A stretch of DNA of 64,000 bases, taken from assembly GCF_963169125.1 (NCBI RefSeq), contig NC_084797.1, positions 93,653,868-93,717,867 on the forward strand, written 5' to 3'. This document shows, piece by piece, positions 31,652-44,330 of the stretch. A model generated the notes under the pieces. That model worked only from the letters and a program-made list of their open reading frames with translations. It did no database searches and had not been told where the DNA came from. This DNA is from Humulus lupulus (taxonomy: Eukaryota; Streptophyta; Magnoliopsida; Rosales; Cannabaceae). Position numbers and translations under genes: made by a program. The stretch's first letter is position 1; the number at the start of each line of letters is the position of its first letter.

Positions 31652-33589
31652 TATTATTATTAATAATAAAATATTGAAAACTTGCAACCACAAAAAAGAT
31701 GGGTCAAAAGTCCCAAAGAAGACGAAACGATAAAATCAATGATTGTACACATTTGTGTAAGTGCTCAAAATTTTAGACAATAAATAGTAAACAATTGAGA
31801 GAGTAGTAGTATCCCTTATCTATAACTACTATCAAATCAATGACTGTATTCATTTTAACCAAATTGCACTGAGTGGTTTCTCACATATGATAAAGTGGGG
31901 TTCCAATAGGCTTATTATATCATTAATTTATAGTGGAATTATCTCTCCATGTTATGATGTTCCTTTTGTCTTTTCAATCCCAGCGTTTTCTTTTTTCTTC
32001 TTTTCTTGTACCACTCATTTTTGTCTCTTCCTAATTCTGATTTGATCCCATCCAAATTTGACATCTTATGTATTTGGCACTGGTTTTCGTCTGTGTACAA
32101 CCTATTGAAGCTGTAGTCAAAAGTTGTGTATTATTGGGGAGGCATGGAAACAAATTTGTTTAACATTTTTTTTAGTGCACTAGCACTTGGGATAGAGATT
32201 GCAATCGTATTTACTAGTTTGCACTTTATTATTATGATAGAATGTGGAGCAGAAGAAGTAAAAGTTTTGTATTATTTATTTTTTAACCATTTTTAATTAA
32301 TTTTTTTATAATAAAAATAACATCTCATACTTTTAATCCTGCAAAAAAAAAAATCATGAAAAAAATAGAATTAAGAAAAAATTATGACTGGATAATTTTA
32401 ATATCATAAAATAAAAAATCAGTAATGAAAAATTAACATTTTAAATAGGAAAAAATGTATTATGTATTTAAGGGTTATAATGTGATTTAATATATCTTGT
32501 CTTCGATTAACACATTAAATCTATTACTAGAAAATAGATAAAATCATAACATTTAAATTTTATAAAAATTAAAAATACAATTTCAACTTTTTTCAAAATT
32601 TATTTTTAGAGAAGTTAGGTTTTGGATTAATATTTATGAGAAATTTTTTAGGTAGGGGCATTATTTTTTTTCTTACCAAGAGGAGTCTTTTTGTTTTGAC
32701 ACCTAGAGAAATTATAACATAATTTTTTTATGATGGTATACATAATAGTTATAGCAGATATTTTATCAATTTTTGAAATTTTTTGAATGATTTAGAGTGC
32801 TGAAATCATGGTACAATTTAGAGTGCTGAAATCATAGTTTAAACAATCGGAGACACGATCATATAGTGGACATAGTTTGAGGAAAAAATGCTATTTGTTC
32901 TAATATTATAATCTTAAATTTCATTATTTTGTTTGTCATTTATATATATATATTTAAAATACATTGTTTTTTTTTAATTACTTAATCTAACTTATATATA
33001 TTCATATCAAATAATAATCAATATTATAAATACTTTATATATATAAGTATCATGTGTACAAAATTTTACTGTCTAACTACATTAGAAAGTAAAAAATATC
33101 TATCTAATATCAAGATCGAACAAGATTTTTCTTCAATCACATGTACTTTGAAGAATATCACGACAATTTGTGCTTTAAAAATTTATCATATGTTTTTAAA
33201 AACTAAAAACAATATTTTGGTTTAATTTTTTTAGTATATTTTTATCATCCTTTTATAATATATAATATTTTTTATTTATTTAAAATTTATATAACAATTA
33301 GAAAAACATAATAAAAATAAACTAATACATCTTCTAAACAAAACAAACGTGCACCTATTATATATAAATGTGGAAACAATTTCAAATCAATACAGTACAA
33401 TTTTAAAATAATGTCAGAAGAGACCCTTAAAATATTCTTTTGACTCCTCAATTTTTAACTCACACCTTAGATTATCATAAATTATTATTATATTTTTGTT
33501 ACAAAAAAAAAAATCAACTTATTCAATTAAAAAAATATAAATGCATTAAATTATCTTATGCTAAAATTTGAAAAATATAACAAAGTAAC
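31652..33589. other. AT-rich intergenic stretch without genes
   Basis: There is no open frame of note. At about 32630-32885 a fragment (GAAATTATAACATAATTTTT, ATGATGGTATACATAATAG) resembles one arm of the palindromic family at 3077-3470, without its partner arm. A short direct repeat (ATTTAGAGTGCTGAAATCAT) occurs at about 32790 and 32817. The rest is A/T runs. Confidence 0.55.
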
Positions 33590-34767
33590 TATAACGCCCT
33601 ATTAATCTAGAATCGTTACATTGTGTATTAAAAATAGTTCTTAAATTATTAAGTGAGTCATTTAAACCCAAAAGTGTAATTAAAGCAAAGTAAAGATCTA
33701 TGTCCTAAAATATTTGGTCAAAAGGTTTAAACTTTTCATTAGGGTTATAAAAGATTTACATGAGATCCCAAAAGAGTTAATTAAAACATAATTACAATCA
33801 AAGTTTACAAAATAGTTGGCCTAAGCGACAAAATTGGACTGTTATTCTAAGTCCCTAAAAAATATCCTGACTGTGATGGCTGAGCAGATCGAATATGTAC
33901 GTGTCGGCCTAGAGCCCTCCAACTCATGGATGATCCATCTTCCCTTTGCCCTTACCAGCACCATAGAGCACCCGTTAGCCAATGCCCATCAAGAAAACTC
34001 AATTAGGCATCACAAGTATTCAATTAAAATAAACATTAAACAACATACTTCGCAGATTATAAACAAACTCATGTCAGCCTTTAAACAATTTATATGGCCT
34101 ATGTCGAGTGAGTGCGTATCGCACCCCCATAGTGGCTCTGCCATAATGACCTACATTCCGCATGATTATCACTGAATACGACCCATGTCGACCAATCATA
34201 GACAATTATAAGGAAAATGTATGTAATTGTACAACAAGGGTACATAACCCTGACCAGATTCAGCGCACGGTTATAACCGCGTTCATAAGTCATGTCCAAT
34301 TCCCTACTCTTGGTGCATTTACCAATTTTCTTACCTCTGGTCTGGTGCAAGAATCCTGATGACCTCGAGTGTGGTCCTCTTGGGAACCCTAGTCACAACA
34401 ATGTATAGTAGGTTTAGTTTCCCATAAACCACAACCCATCATAACTATACTACAGACCTCACTAGACCCCAAATATTATTTAAACATGTCCAATAATGTC
34501 CTAGGGAAATTAGCTAATGACCCCCTAAGGTTTCCCATAAAAATATATGGAAAAGGAACCCAAAACCCAACTGTCAGCATAGGTCGGTCGACAGGTTGAC
34601 CAAGATGGCCACACCGCCGGGTAACCTCAGCCAGTCAACCGGCTCAAGTCAGAGAGCTAGTTCTACATTTTTCCAGAATTTCAAACTTACTCAACTTCGA
34701 TCCAAACCTATTTCCAACTAGTTCCAAGCATAAATTCGACCTCAAAACAGTTATACGACATTGTATA
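33590..34767 (-). mobile_element. Partial Tekay-type LTR J (minus), cut by element I
   Basis: From TATAACGCCCTA the sequence follows the minus-strand layout of the LTRs of E and H, including AGCAGATCGAATATGTACGTG and the conserved box (complement at about 33941-34000: CCCTTACCAGCACC...CAAGAAAAC). The expected TG end reads TA. It stops at 34767, where element I starts, so the rest of J should lie beyond the other end of I, outside the window. Confidence 0.75.
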
Positions 34768-35393
34768 TGTTGACCCTCATATTGGTCAACGACACAGAGT
34801 AAGATAAACGATAAAAAATGAGATGAAAGCAAGAAGCAAAATCAAATTGAAAGCAATCGACACAAACGATTTACAATGGTTCGGCCCCAATTGGATGGTA
34901 ATAACCTACGTCCACTTAGTGTTCTTATTGATATTGAATCCCAACATTGTGATCAATGAACTAGGGTTCATGAGTTTCACAAGCCTTGGGAAGATTACAA
35001 TTTTGGTGAAAATCACATTATATTCTTCTCTCAAGATACAAAGATCAAAGGTTCAAAAAAATCCCCCCCCCCCCCCCCCCCCCTTGAGTCCTTTGAGTCT
35101 TATTTATAGGCTCAAGAAAGTTACATGGGCCGATGGGCCTTAATTACAATTAGAACTTGTGTATCATGGTAATAAAAGAAAATATAATTAATGCAAATAT
35201 CACAAGATTGCATATCCAAAAGGAAGTAAATGAAAGTATGCAACCAGACTGGTTGCACCTAAGCGTGAGGCTTGATAAATCAATAACTCTCGGGTCGATG
35301 GTCGAACATGATTAATTCACTTAAAGTTGCCACGTGCCTGCCACGTGTAGGTCAATCTTGCCATGTCATCAGGAGCCATTTTTTGGGTAAACA
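34768..35393 (-). mobile_element. 3' LTR of Retand-type element I (minus strand)
   Basis: Read on the minus strand it starts TGTTTACCCAAAAAATGG (35393) and ends GGTCAACA (34768), 626 bp. TATAAATA on the minus strand is at 35101-35108. A run of 21 C (35063-35083) lies just downstream of it. The neighbouring polypurine tract and the minus-strand pol at 45101-48677 fix orientation. The 5' LTR is outside the window. Confidence 0.8.
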
Positions 35394-35409
35394 TTTGCCC
35401 CCCAAGTTT
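35394..35409 (-). other. Polypurine tract of element I
   Basis: The complement reads AAACTTGGGGGGCAAA, directly before the TGTTTACCC start of the LTR, as in element A (GCTTGGGGGGTAAA). Confidence 0.8.
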
Positions 35410-35614
35410 ATTTTACTGCGACCAGCATAAAGTAAACTTAGACAACCGACCTTTCGTAGCCTTGTTAAATCTGTCAGAGTCGTCCATGCCTTCTCGAAAA
35501 AGGCAACCAATCATATCATTGCAGTTTCCCAAAAATGGTTTGATGACTATTACACTTACCCATGCATTAGAAAGTTACCCCTTATGATTACCTAGGTAAC
35601 TGTACCTTGACCAA

Positions 35615-35622
35615 TATAAATA
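35615..35622 (+). promoter_or_regulatory. TATA box of the antisense gene in element I
   Basis: TATAAATA, preceded by a CCAA word, lies on the plus strand 222 bp inside the LTR of I. It points away from the LTR, toward the antisense gene, and matches the arrangement in element A. Confidence 0.6.
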
Positions 35623-37774
35623 ATCCTTCAAAATCACTTTTTACTTTTTACATTTCACTTTTTCCTTAAGAACACCGAAGAACAAGGCGTAGAAAACCCA
35701 GAAACTCAGACGATCTTGACGATTCGTGAAGCTTCTGCCCAACCACTTGACTTAGTGTCTCAGAGATTTACTCCAATATTTATCCAAGTAAGTTTCTCGA
35801 ATTTTTTAGTCGTTGAGATGCCATGCAATATCTATTCTATATCTGTTTCGGACCTTGATTTCTTGAATTTTCTTGAAAGAAACTGTTTTGGGGTAAATGG
35901 GTACGTAAGTCCTAGCATAATAGGATAAAGAAATAACACTTCATGAGGCTCAGGAATCGGTTCGGGAGTTAGGACTATTAATTTAGGGAGTAAAATGGAA
36001 GTAAAAATTCGATTTTTAAGCATGTAGAAAAAATTGGGTTTTTCCTGCCCTTTCAGAGTTGAAAAGTTTTTCTTTCACTTCTGCTTTTTAATCCATTTTC
36101 CACACTGTTCGCATAAAATTTAGTGTTTTTGTTAGAATGCTGCTGGTCGTATAGAAGCTTAACTTTTATACACGAGCAACGTTATTCCAACTTTTACGCT
36201 TTCTTGGTCTTTTGGTCGTAGATTCTCATCTTCCCTTCTCTGTTTGCAAATTTTCATGCACGATCCGTGGGGAGGTGAGAGGCCGATCGACGACGACTTG
36301 CTCGCCCAGTTGCTCGAAGATCAGGAACAACCGTCGTTACATATCCCGGAGATTCCTTTTTCTTATACCCCTTCTAATAGACCTTCAACTAGTCCATCGA
36401 ACATGGGTTGAGTAAAATTCACCGCCCAAAAGAAAAGGAAAACAACCTCTCCTCCTGCCAAATAGCCTGCTCCTCGGGCTAAAAATCCATCGCCCAGACC
36501 CCAGTCTGAAAACATTTTCCAGCCAGAAATCCAAACAAAAAGCCCAACCTAGGGACGTCCTTCGACCAGAAGTCGAATGGTACGTGGTACCTCCTAGCAA
36601 CATCACATATAGGATGGTAGGGAATTATCTCAAGAAGTAGAAAATTCCTGGGATAACCCTAGTCAAGCCCACCATCGACCAGTGGGCAAACTTGCCTAGG
36701 GGTGCCTATAGTGTCTGGTCGAGATATCATATCGAGGCAGGGGCAACCTTGCCTCTTCATCCATTTTTCCAGGGGGTGGCCAACTACTTTGAGGTCGCTC
36801 CCTTTCAAATAACACCAAACGGGTATAGAGTGCTTTCTGCTCTCTATATCTTGTACAGTCATAAGAAGTGGCCCACTTTGACGCCACACGAGATCAACTA
36901 TCTGTTCGATCTCAAGTCCTACCCCAATCACAACAACACGGGGTTCTTCCATTTTTACCACCAGGAGTCTGCTCGCACCTTCCTGAGTGAGATCACCCAC
37001 AAGTCCAACGTGGGAAAGTACTTCCAGGAGTACTTTTTAACTCTAGATCAGGTCGCTAACAATTTGGCATTCACTGAAGGAGGTAAATTCTTCATTTACT
37101 GGTCGTTTAATTTCCTTTAGCTTTTCCGCACATTCCTTAGAACTTTAGTATTCTTCAGGTCCATGGCATTGACCAGCTCCCACTCCAGATATGGAGATAC
37201 GAGCAGCATCCCTGGCCAGCATGAACGATATAGACAAAAGTGTCAAAGAGCTGGTCACAGAGAATAATCTAAGACTAGTTGGCCTTTTGGCTCCTCACCA
37301 GGATGTGAGGAAAACAACTGCGGGGAGTGCTACCGGTGGAGAAGTTCCCGAGCAGCACCACGATGTGTCACAACCTCTGAGGAGGAGGACAACAGGAGTG
37401 ACTATTAGGGAACCCTCCAGCACCCCGTGAGCAGCTGCTGCCCCTGCTCCTTCAGGAAAGGGAAAACATAAGGTTTCTAAATACCCCGAACCTATTCTTG
37501 AATCATCAGATGAGAATGGTACTTACCTTTCACTCTTAGATAGTTTGCCTATTCCCTGTCATTTATTTGACGAGGATGACAACTTTAAATACACTCCTAA
37601 ATTAAATTCAAACTTCTTCAAGCTAGAGAGTGAGTGTAGCAGTAGTACAGTAAATAGTGTAGCGACCAGTAGTTGTAGCTCGGGTATCTTACTTATAATT
37701 TCCTTGAACTTATTTTCTTGATTTAGTAGATACCTTCATCGACATTATCTGACTGTTCGCTTCTATTTTGCATC

Positions 37775-38523
37775 TGTTGATGCGGTTTTTCAGCAACAGA
37801 TTATTATATGAATAAGGAGAGGGATTAGTGCTAAATGATGAACCGTAATAGATAAATGATCTCAAAGGAAAATTATAACTTGAATACTTTTTTAGGTGGT
37901 TCAAAGGTTAAAATCTTTCTAGTCCACCAGCCAATATTATTGATATATCTCTGATATTCTTTATAGGGTATTTCTTTACAAATTAGAAGCCAACCCTTTG
38001 CAACTCCCACGATCTCCATATTTATAGGGAGAGGGCACCTGGGTGTTGGCAAGGGGGGACATCCCGTGACCTTCTTACCCATCATGTCACTTCTGTGACA
38101 TTCATGATTAATTCCTAAAACCTGACAATGAAGTGTGGTCTAATTAATAGGTAAGGGGGATAATGGGCCGCATGGCCCAACCCAGTCGTGGGTGCCTAAA
38201 CACGCACGTTTATGCTGCGTGTCCGAGAATTCAGGAATGGAGTAGACACATGATGTCTGATATATGCATGTTTACATTGTGTGGTTGACTTTATAAGAAG
38301 TCAGAGGTGTCACCTCAAGCTCGCATCTCGAGCTTGATATAGTCTCAGCCCGAGGTGTCCACACTGCTGACCCGATGCCTTAGTAATCACTAAACCTCTG
38401 GCTATCTTGAGCTAGAGAGGTAGAGACCCGTAACAGCAGCTCCGGGTAAGTGGCTTCCACGTATCTGCTATAACTATGCCCTTTTCCAGCTTGCTAATAA
38501 CCCGTGGATATTTAGGGCGTACA
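37775..38523 (-). mobile_element. Solo LTR of the element D family
   Basis: On the minus strand it runs TGTACGCCC...CGCATCAACA, 749 bp, homologous along its length to the LTR of D (57390-58164): shared CCCACG/CCACGGG start, GGCCGTGCGGCCCATTAT-like block and CTATAAATATGG promoter (38019-38026). GCATC flanks both sides (37770-37774 and 38524-38528). No internal sequence remains, so LTR-LTR recombination removed it. Confidence 0.9.
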
Positions 38524-39314
38524 GCATCCATGTCATCTGAACATCTGTTCGAGCTTTATAGTGAAGCGGTACCTGCCGCTCCTTTGAGCAAGAAGAAAGG
38601 GAGTGGGCCACATCGAGGTGAGAGTAGCAAGAACCTCCTGACGAAAAAAGCTCAGACCGGGGATCCTCCAGTGCCAGTTCCTTCTCAGGAAACCACACCT
38701 CCTCCAGGCCCCCGAGACCAGACGTCTCCCCCAGCTCCTGTCGATCAGACTCCTCCTGCAGCACCAGTCGACTAGATACCTCCCCCCGCACTTGTCGACC
38801 AGACACTTCCTGATCAAACAGGAGACGCCTTGACGAGTATTGTACTTAGCTCGGCCAAGGATAGGATGACCAAAATATCGAGGCATCGACGCAGCCAAGA
38901 GGCCATCATTGGTACCGACTCCATGGAGGTCAACTAGATAATTAACCGTGTGCTGAATGAAATAGCCAGTGTAAGTTGCCATTTCTTGCCGAGGTTTATT
39001 TGTTTACCTTGTCATTTTCCACCATCAGTCTAATTTTTTCTTTGATCACAGGGAATGCTAACTATGACCACCAGCTGGCGTCTCTCGGGAGCCCAGACTA
39101 CTAAGTATGAGAAGAAGCTTGGTGAGCAACTTAACGTGTCTGAGGATAGACATGCTAAGGAGCTCAGGGCGGCTGAGGGAAAATATAACGAGCAACTTGA
39201 GGTGGCCAAGGTGAAATACTCTGAGAAGCTTGAGGCAGGTGAGAAGAAAAATGCTGAGCTACTCGAACAGAAGGCTAAGCTGGTCGAAGAGCTGAGACAG
39301 CACCAGGCTACTTT

Positions 39315-42300
39315 TGTAACGTCGCGGGTAGCCAAGACCGGTACACTGTGTATTTATAAAGGTGCGGGACTTGCTAATCAAGTCATTTAGTTTAAAACGT
39401 GTCACTAGAACCATTGATGAACTAGGGTTAAAAAGGGTTTTGGTCATAAAAGATACATTTCTTATAATAAAATGTTTTGCACAAGGGATCCCCAAAAGAT
39501 ACAATGTTTGAAAGTCAGTTTACAAAATTTCAAGGTATAAACAACCGCTAGCCACTCTAAGGGAAAAACAGACATTTATGGTCCTCCTGTTCCTGTCTCC
39601 TCCTCAACCGTGGCGGCCAAACGGCTAGTCATGTACATTCTGCCTTCAAAGCTCTCCGAATCAGGGCTGATCAAGCTTACCCTTACCTTTACCTGCACCA
39701 TGTAGCACCCGTGAGCCAAGGCCCAGCAAGAAAACATGTCATCATAGCTCAAACATTGATAAAAATCATATAACTCTTAAAGCATGTTCATACACGTAGC
39801 AGTCCATATTAATCACATAACTCATAGACATAACCATGAACCACAAGCTAATACTCAGCAATTCTGCACATCATATTCAACAGTTAACAATGATAATTAG
39901 GTCACACAATAATCAGATTCGACACCATTAGATCGCACCCTCTGTTTACCCCACTGACTCTAGTCCATTTAAACTGAGCTCAGTGAATATTAAGCTGTTC
40001 TCAGCTACCAGTGGCTGAGCCGCTCCCTGTGCACTAAGGTAAACTCCGGCACTCTTAGACCGTTGGTTTAATATTATCATGGCATAATACCAACTTTCAT
40101 AATGCATACAAGAATAGGGAACCCTTAGTCCCATTATAAACTCACAACCGGGTGCAGTTTTCTTACCTTTAACTTCCAAGTGTTCTGATTACGAGAGATG
40201 CCCCTTGAGCACGATTCGTTTCCCGAGCCCTAGCTTATACCTAGTCACAACCAAGATAATGGATTCCATTAATAATTGTAAAAAGGTTTCCGGATAAAGT
40301 TCTAGCCTCCAGGACATCGAATTCCACCAAACACGGTAGTGGGATCGATCCCGAGCACCCTAGGTTAGGTTCCCGCGCTTAAAAACTCCAAAAGGCCAAA
40401 AATTCCCTTAAGAGTCATGGCCCAAGCTTCCTATGCCACGGCCCGCCCCTAACCAGAGGCTCAGCCTTGCCCAAAAACAGACACGGGCCGCGGCCCAACA
40501 TTCCCCATGTCGTGGCCCGCCCTCCTTCCTCAGCTCCTATCTGCTTCAAAGGGCTGCGACACACCAAGAACTATGCCGCAGCCTAACCCCTTCGAACCCA
40601 GAAAATCGACCATTTTTAACACTTAAACCTCACTCAAATCCACCCAAACCATCTGTAACAACCCAAAATCACTAATAGGGCTTAAGGGCCTTGATTAGTG
40701 TGCCAGGAGGGCATAATTGGGATTAGAATGAATTTTGTTGATTTAAATGCGTAATTACATGATTAATAGTGAGCATATGATAATTGATGATATTATATGA
40801 TGATGTGAAATATATGTATGTGATATATGTGAGAACCACATTATTATGTGGATAAATCTGCAGCCGGCGACTTGGGGCGATCCTAGGGTTAGATAGCGGG
40901 AAAAGTCACAACGGGGCATTATGATTGACTTTGGACAAGTTAGGGATATTTTGGGTATCGGGTAGTGATTTAGACTATCGGGTTATGAAAATAAATAATT
41001 AGAGATATATTTGAGGTTAGGATGTCTAAGCGGGAATACTGGGGAATTTTACTATTTTGCCCTCGGGGACGTTTCCAGTACCCCGAGCTTTGGGATTAGT
41101 CTGATAACTTAAGGATAGACTTAAGGAATATGTTAGAAAACAGTAGACACAAGTTTAAACCGACCTTTCTCTCCTTCTCTCTCTTAGCAAAGGAAAAACC
41201 CTAATTTTCAAGGGGAATTAGCTGAAACTTGGTGGAATTGAAGGGCTGAGCTAGAGGATTAGCTCAAGGAACTAATCAAGGGTTGAATTAGAGCCAAGGT
41301 AAGCATTGATTTTTGTTCTGTGGTTAGGAACTTTAAGAAAAATGGCTGAGTTTTTAATAGTTGTGATTTTGATATTCAAGGTGGAGTTTGAGGCTTGAAA
41401 CTTTGAAGATAGGTCAGGGGATTCTTGGAGGAACGATTCTACAGCTGAGGTAAGTTTCAATTCAAAGTTTGATGGTTGAATTTTAGTATTTCCATGGCTG
41501 GTTTTGAGTTTTTAGGTTTGAAATCTCAGAAATTGGAATTGGGATTTTGGTGAGTGTTGGGCTGGATTTTTGGTGGAATTGTGTTGTTTAAATCATTCTA
41601 ATGATGTTGTTATTAATTGGTTTTGAGTTGGGAACTTTGGGATGGCCAAAAGTGAGGTTTAGAGGTTGAAAATGTTGGGTTTTTCTGGGTTCGAAGGGTC
41701 GGGCCGCGGCATAGTTCTTGGTGAGCCGCGTCCCTTTGAAGCTGATGCATGCTGAGGAAGGAGGGCGGGCCACGACATGGTCCAAGAAATGCCGCAGCCC
41801 TTACTTGTTTTTGTGCCTTAGGAGGGCTTTGTTTGGGGCCATGCTGCGGCATGGATGGCCTATGTCAGGGCCCTTAAGGGATTTTGGGATTTTAGGCTTG
41901 GGAATTTAACCTAGGGTACTCGGGATTGAATCTTTTACCATACTTGGTGAAGTTCAATGTTTCGGGGACTAGAACTTGGTTTAGAAACTCATTTAAGATT
42001 ATTAATGGTATCCTTCATCATGGTTGTGACTAGGTGCTAAGCTAGGACTCGGGGATCGGATCGCGCTCAGGGAGTATCACCCGTAACTAGTATATCTAGA
42101 AGCCAAAGGTAAGAAAACTACACCCAGTTGAATATTCGAACGGGACTAAGGGCTCCCTGATATATATGATTGAAAGAATGGTATTATGCCATGTAAATTG
42201 TAAACCAACGGCCTAAGCGTGCCACGGTTAACTTGTGCAATTGGCACGTCTCAGACACAGGTATCTGAGGACAGCTTATTATGCACTGAGCTTGGTTTAA

Positions 42301-44013
42301 GCGGGCCGGAGTCAGTGGGTTAAACAGAGGGTGCGACCTAAGGTGTCAGCCCTAGTATTTGAGTTAATTTATTATTATATTTGACTATGAATGTGGTTAA
42401 TGAGTTTGTTGAATAATCTAAGTATAGATGAGGTTATTTGTACCTTGAAGTATGCTTATATGCTATGGATTGAACATCTGAACATGCTTATTAGAATATT
42501 TGTTTGATAATATTGTATATGCTGTGTATGTTGTTTCTTGTTGGGCCTCGGCTCATGGGTGCTGCGTGGTGCAGGTAAAGGCAAGGGCAAGATTGATCAA
42601 ACCTGATTGGAGAGCTCTGCAGGGTGATTGTACGTGTCAGGCCGCTCTGCCGCCACGGTTGAGGAAATTACAGGGACGAGAGGATCAGAACCTTGTATTT
42701 TGCCTTAGTATGGCTAATGTTTACCTTTACTGTTGAATTTTGTAAACTGGCTTTTAAACTTTGTACTTCTGGGGATCCCTTCTATAAATTGTTTATAACT
42801 TATAAAATGTATCTTTTGAGGCCAAAATGTCTTTTAGCCCTAGACCACTTTAACTAATGACACGTTTTGATTAAACAACTTGATTAGCAAGTCTCACACC
42901 TTTATAAATACACAGTGTAGCGGTCTTGGCTATCCAGGGCGTTACACCATCCTAATGATACAATCTAATTCTCACAAACATTCTAACATGTTTTCAGCAA
43001 CATAACCCAGCGAAAGCCTAGTCTAGAAACTCATCAAAACAACATTTTAATTTCTGAAACCCACAAGCTCAAGAACACCAAAACCCAACCAAGAAAACCC
43101 CAGAATTCAAACACTAAACCATAAATTGAAGCATACCTTCACTGAAGAACCAATCCTCCAAGAAATTGTTGAGCTAACTCCCAAGTCTTTAGCCTCAATT
43201 AAACCTTAAATTCAAACCCAAGAACTCTTAGAATCCAACCATTTCTACAGAATTTAACCACCAAAGGTATAACTCAGAACTTACCTCAACTCTTGATTAA
43301 ATCCTTTAGCTAACCCTGAGCTAATCTCCAAAATCCCAGCTCAAATTCTCTGAGTTTCCATCAAATTTTCTCTTAGTTCTGTGGTTTCCTTTGAGAGAAA
43401 TAAAAAGGAGAGAGAAGAGAGAGAAGGGTCGATTTGGCCTTGTTCTACCACTTTCTGAGTTTTGTTTAATCTATCCTTAATTGATTAAGTCAATCCCAAG
43501 GCTCAGGGTACCAAAAACGTCCCCGAGGGTAAAATGGTAAATTTTCCACAGTATTCCCACCTAGGCTTCCTAACCTCAAATATATCTCCATTTATTTATT
43601 TCCATAACCCGATAACCCAAGTAATCACCTAATACCCAAAATACCCCTTGACTTGCCCCGAGCCAAGTATTAGATTCCATTGTGACTTTCCCTCTAACTA
43701 GCTCCCTAGGATTGCCTCAAGCCGCATGGTGCAGATATACCCACATAATAATGTGGTCCTCACAATTATAACATATAATCACATTTATGCCCTCAACGGG
43801 CTAAAATTACAAATATACCCCTATAAGTTAAACAGGGCCTACATGCATACTAATACTCGTAGACATGCATTTCATATATTTATATAATCATACAAGCATG
43901 TTTATCACAGAATCATGCATTAAACTATTTAATTCAAATATAAACCAATTTATGCCCTCCTGGCATACTAATCAAGGCCCTTAAGCCTTATTAGTGATTT
44001 TCGGGTCGTTACA
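39315..44013 (-). mobile_element. Tekay-type solo LTR H (minus), split by solo LTR G
   Basis: The two parts, 39315-40653 and 42947-44013, make one LTR of about 2.4 kb. It is in minus orientation: the plus-strand left end is TGTAACGTCGCG and the right end GGGTCGTTACA. ACTTT occurs on both sides (39310-39314, 44014-44018), so it is a complete single insertion with the internal part lost. It sits in the coiled-coil exon of the antisense gene of I. The conserved LTR box is at about 39680-39738 on its complement. Confidence 0.92.
40654..42946 (+). mobile_element. Tekay-type solo LTR G (plus), nested in H
   Basis: TGTAACAACCC to GGGCGTTACA, 2293 bp, flanked by CCATC at 40649-40653 and 42947-42951. 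It is related in sequence to H but points the other way, so H and G form a broken inverted repeat. The conserved box (GGCTCATGGGTGCTGCGTGG then GCAGGTAA) is at about 42531-42587. It has no coding content. Confidence 0.93.
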
Positions 44014-44330
44014 ACTTTACTCAAAGCCATCGAGACCAAAGAGAAGTACAAGGAGGCTTCTTTGCTTAATTTCAAGGAAGCCTCTAAACTTCAAAATGAC
44101 CTAATCATCAGCAGAAAAGAGACTGAGGGGTTGGAGGAGCGCGTCAAAGTGCTCGAGGAGACCAGTGCCAGCAACTTGGAGAGGTATAAGGGTGTCACCT
44201 TCAATTGCTTCTACGCGTTCTGGAAGCATAACCGTGAGGCAAACTTCAGCTATCTCTCCGAACGCCTGAGGCAATCTCAAATAAACAGGTGCCTTGCTTG
44301 ATTTGAAGAAGATGAGAGAGCAAAAGTCTA

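Larger units (their letters stand above)
35700..44330 (+). pseudogene. Spliced antisense gene of element I, broken by two solo LTRs
   Basis: This lies on the plus strand, opposite to the pol of I. A leader exon ends at GTAAGTTTC (35788), with a possible acceptor GGTCGTAG near 36222. The first coding block (about 36260-37082) reads EVEWYVVPPSNITYRM, then YHIEAGATLPLHPFF, FEVAPFQITPNGYRVLSALY and FHFYHQESARTFL, the Transposase_28-like pattern (PF04195). An intron of about 77 bp (GTAAATTC to TTCTTCAG, 37083-37159) follows. Later blocks are NNLRLVGLLAPHQDV (about 37260), a Pro-rich stretch with DQTSPPAPVDQTPPAAPVD repeats (about 38715), a coiled coil (39055-39314), and its continuation at 44014-44300. 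The solo LTR at 37775 and the LTR H at 39315 interrupt it, and stops at 36639, 37428 and 38773 show decay. The coiled-coil frame is open up to the H insertion. Confidence 0.72.

Noticed and set aside
34823..35143. 106-codon frame with a poly-Pro tail
   Set aside because: Runs through the LTR of I and its C homopolymer; no domain and opposite to the LTR promoter.
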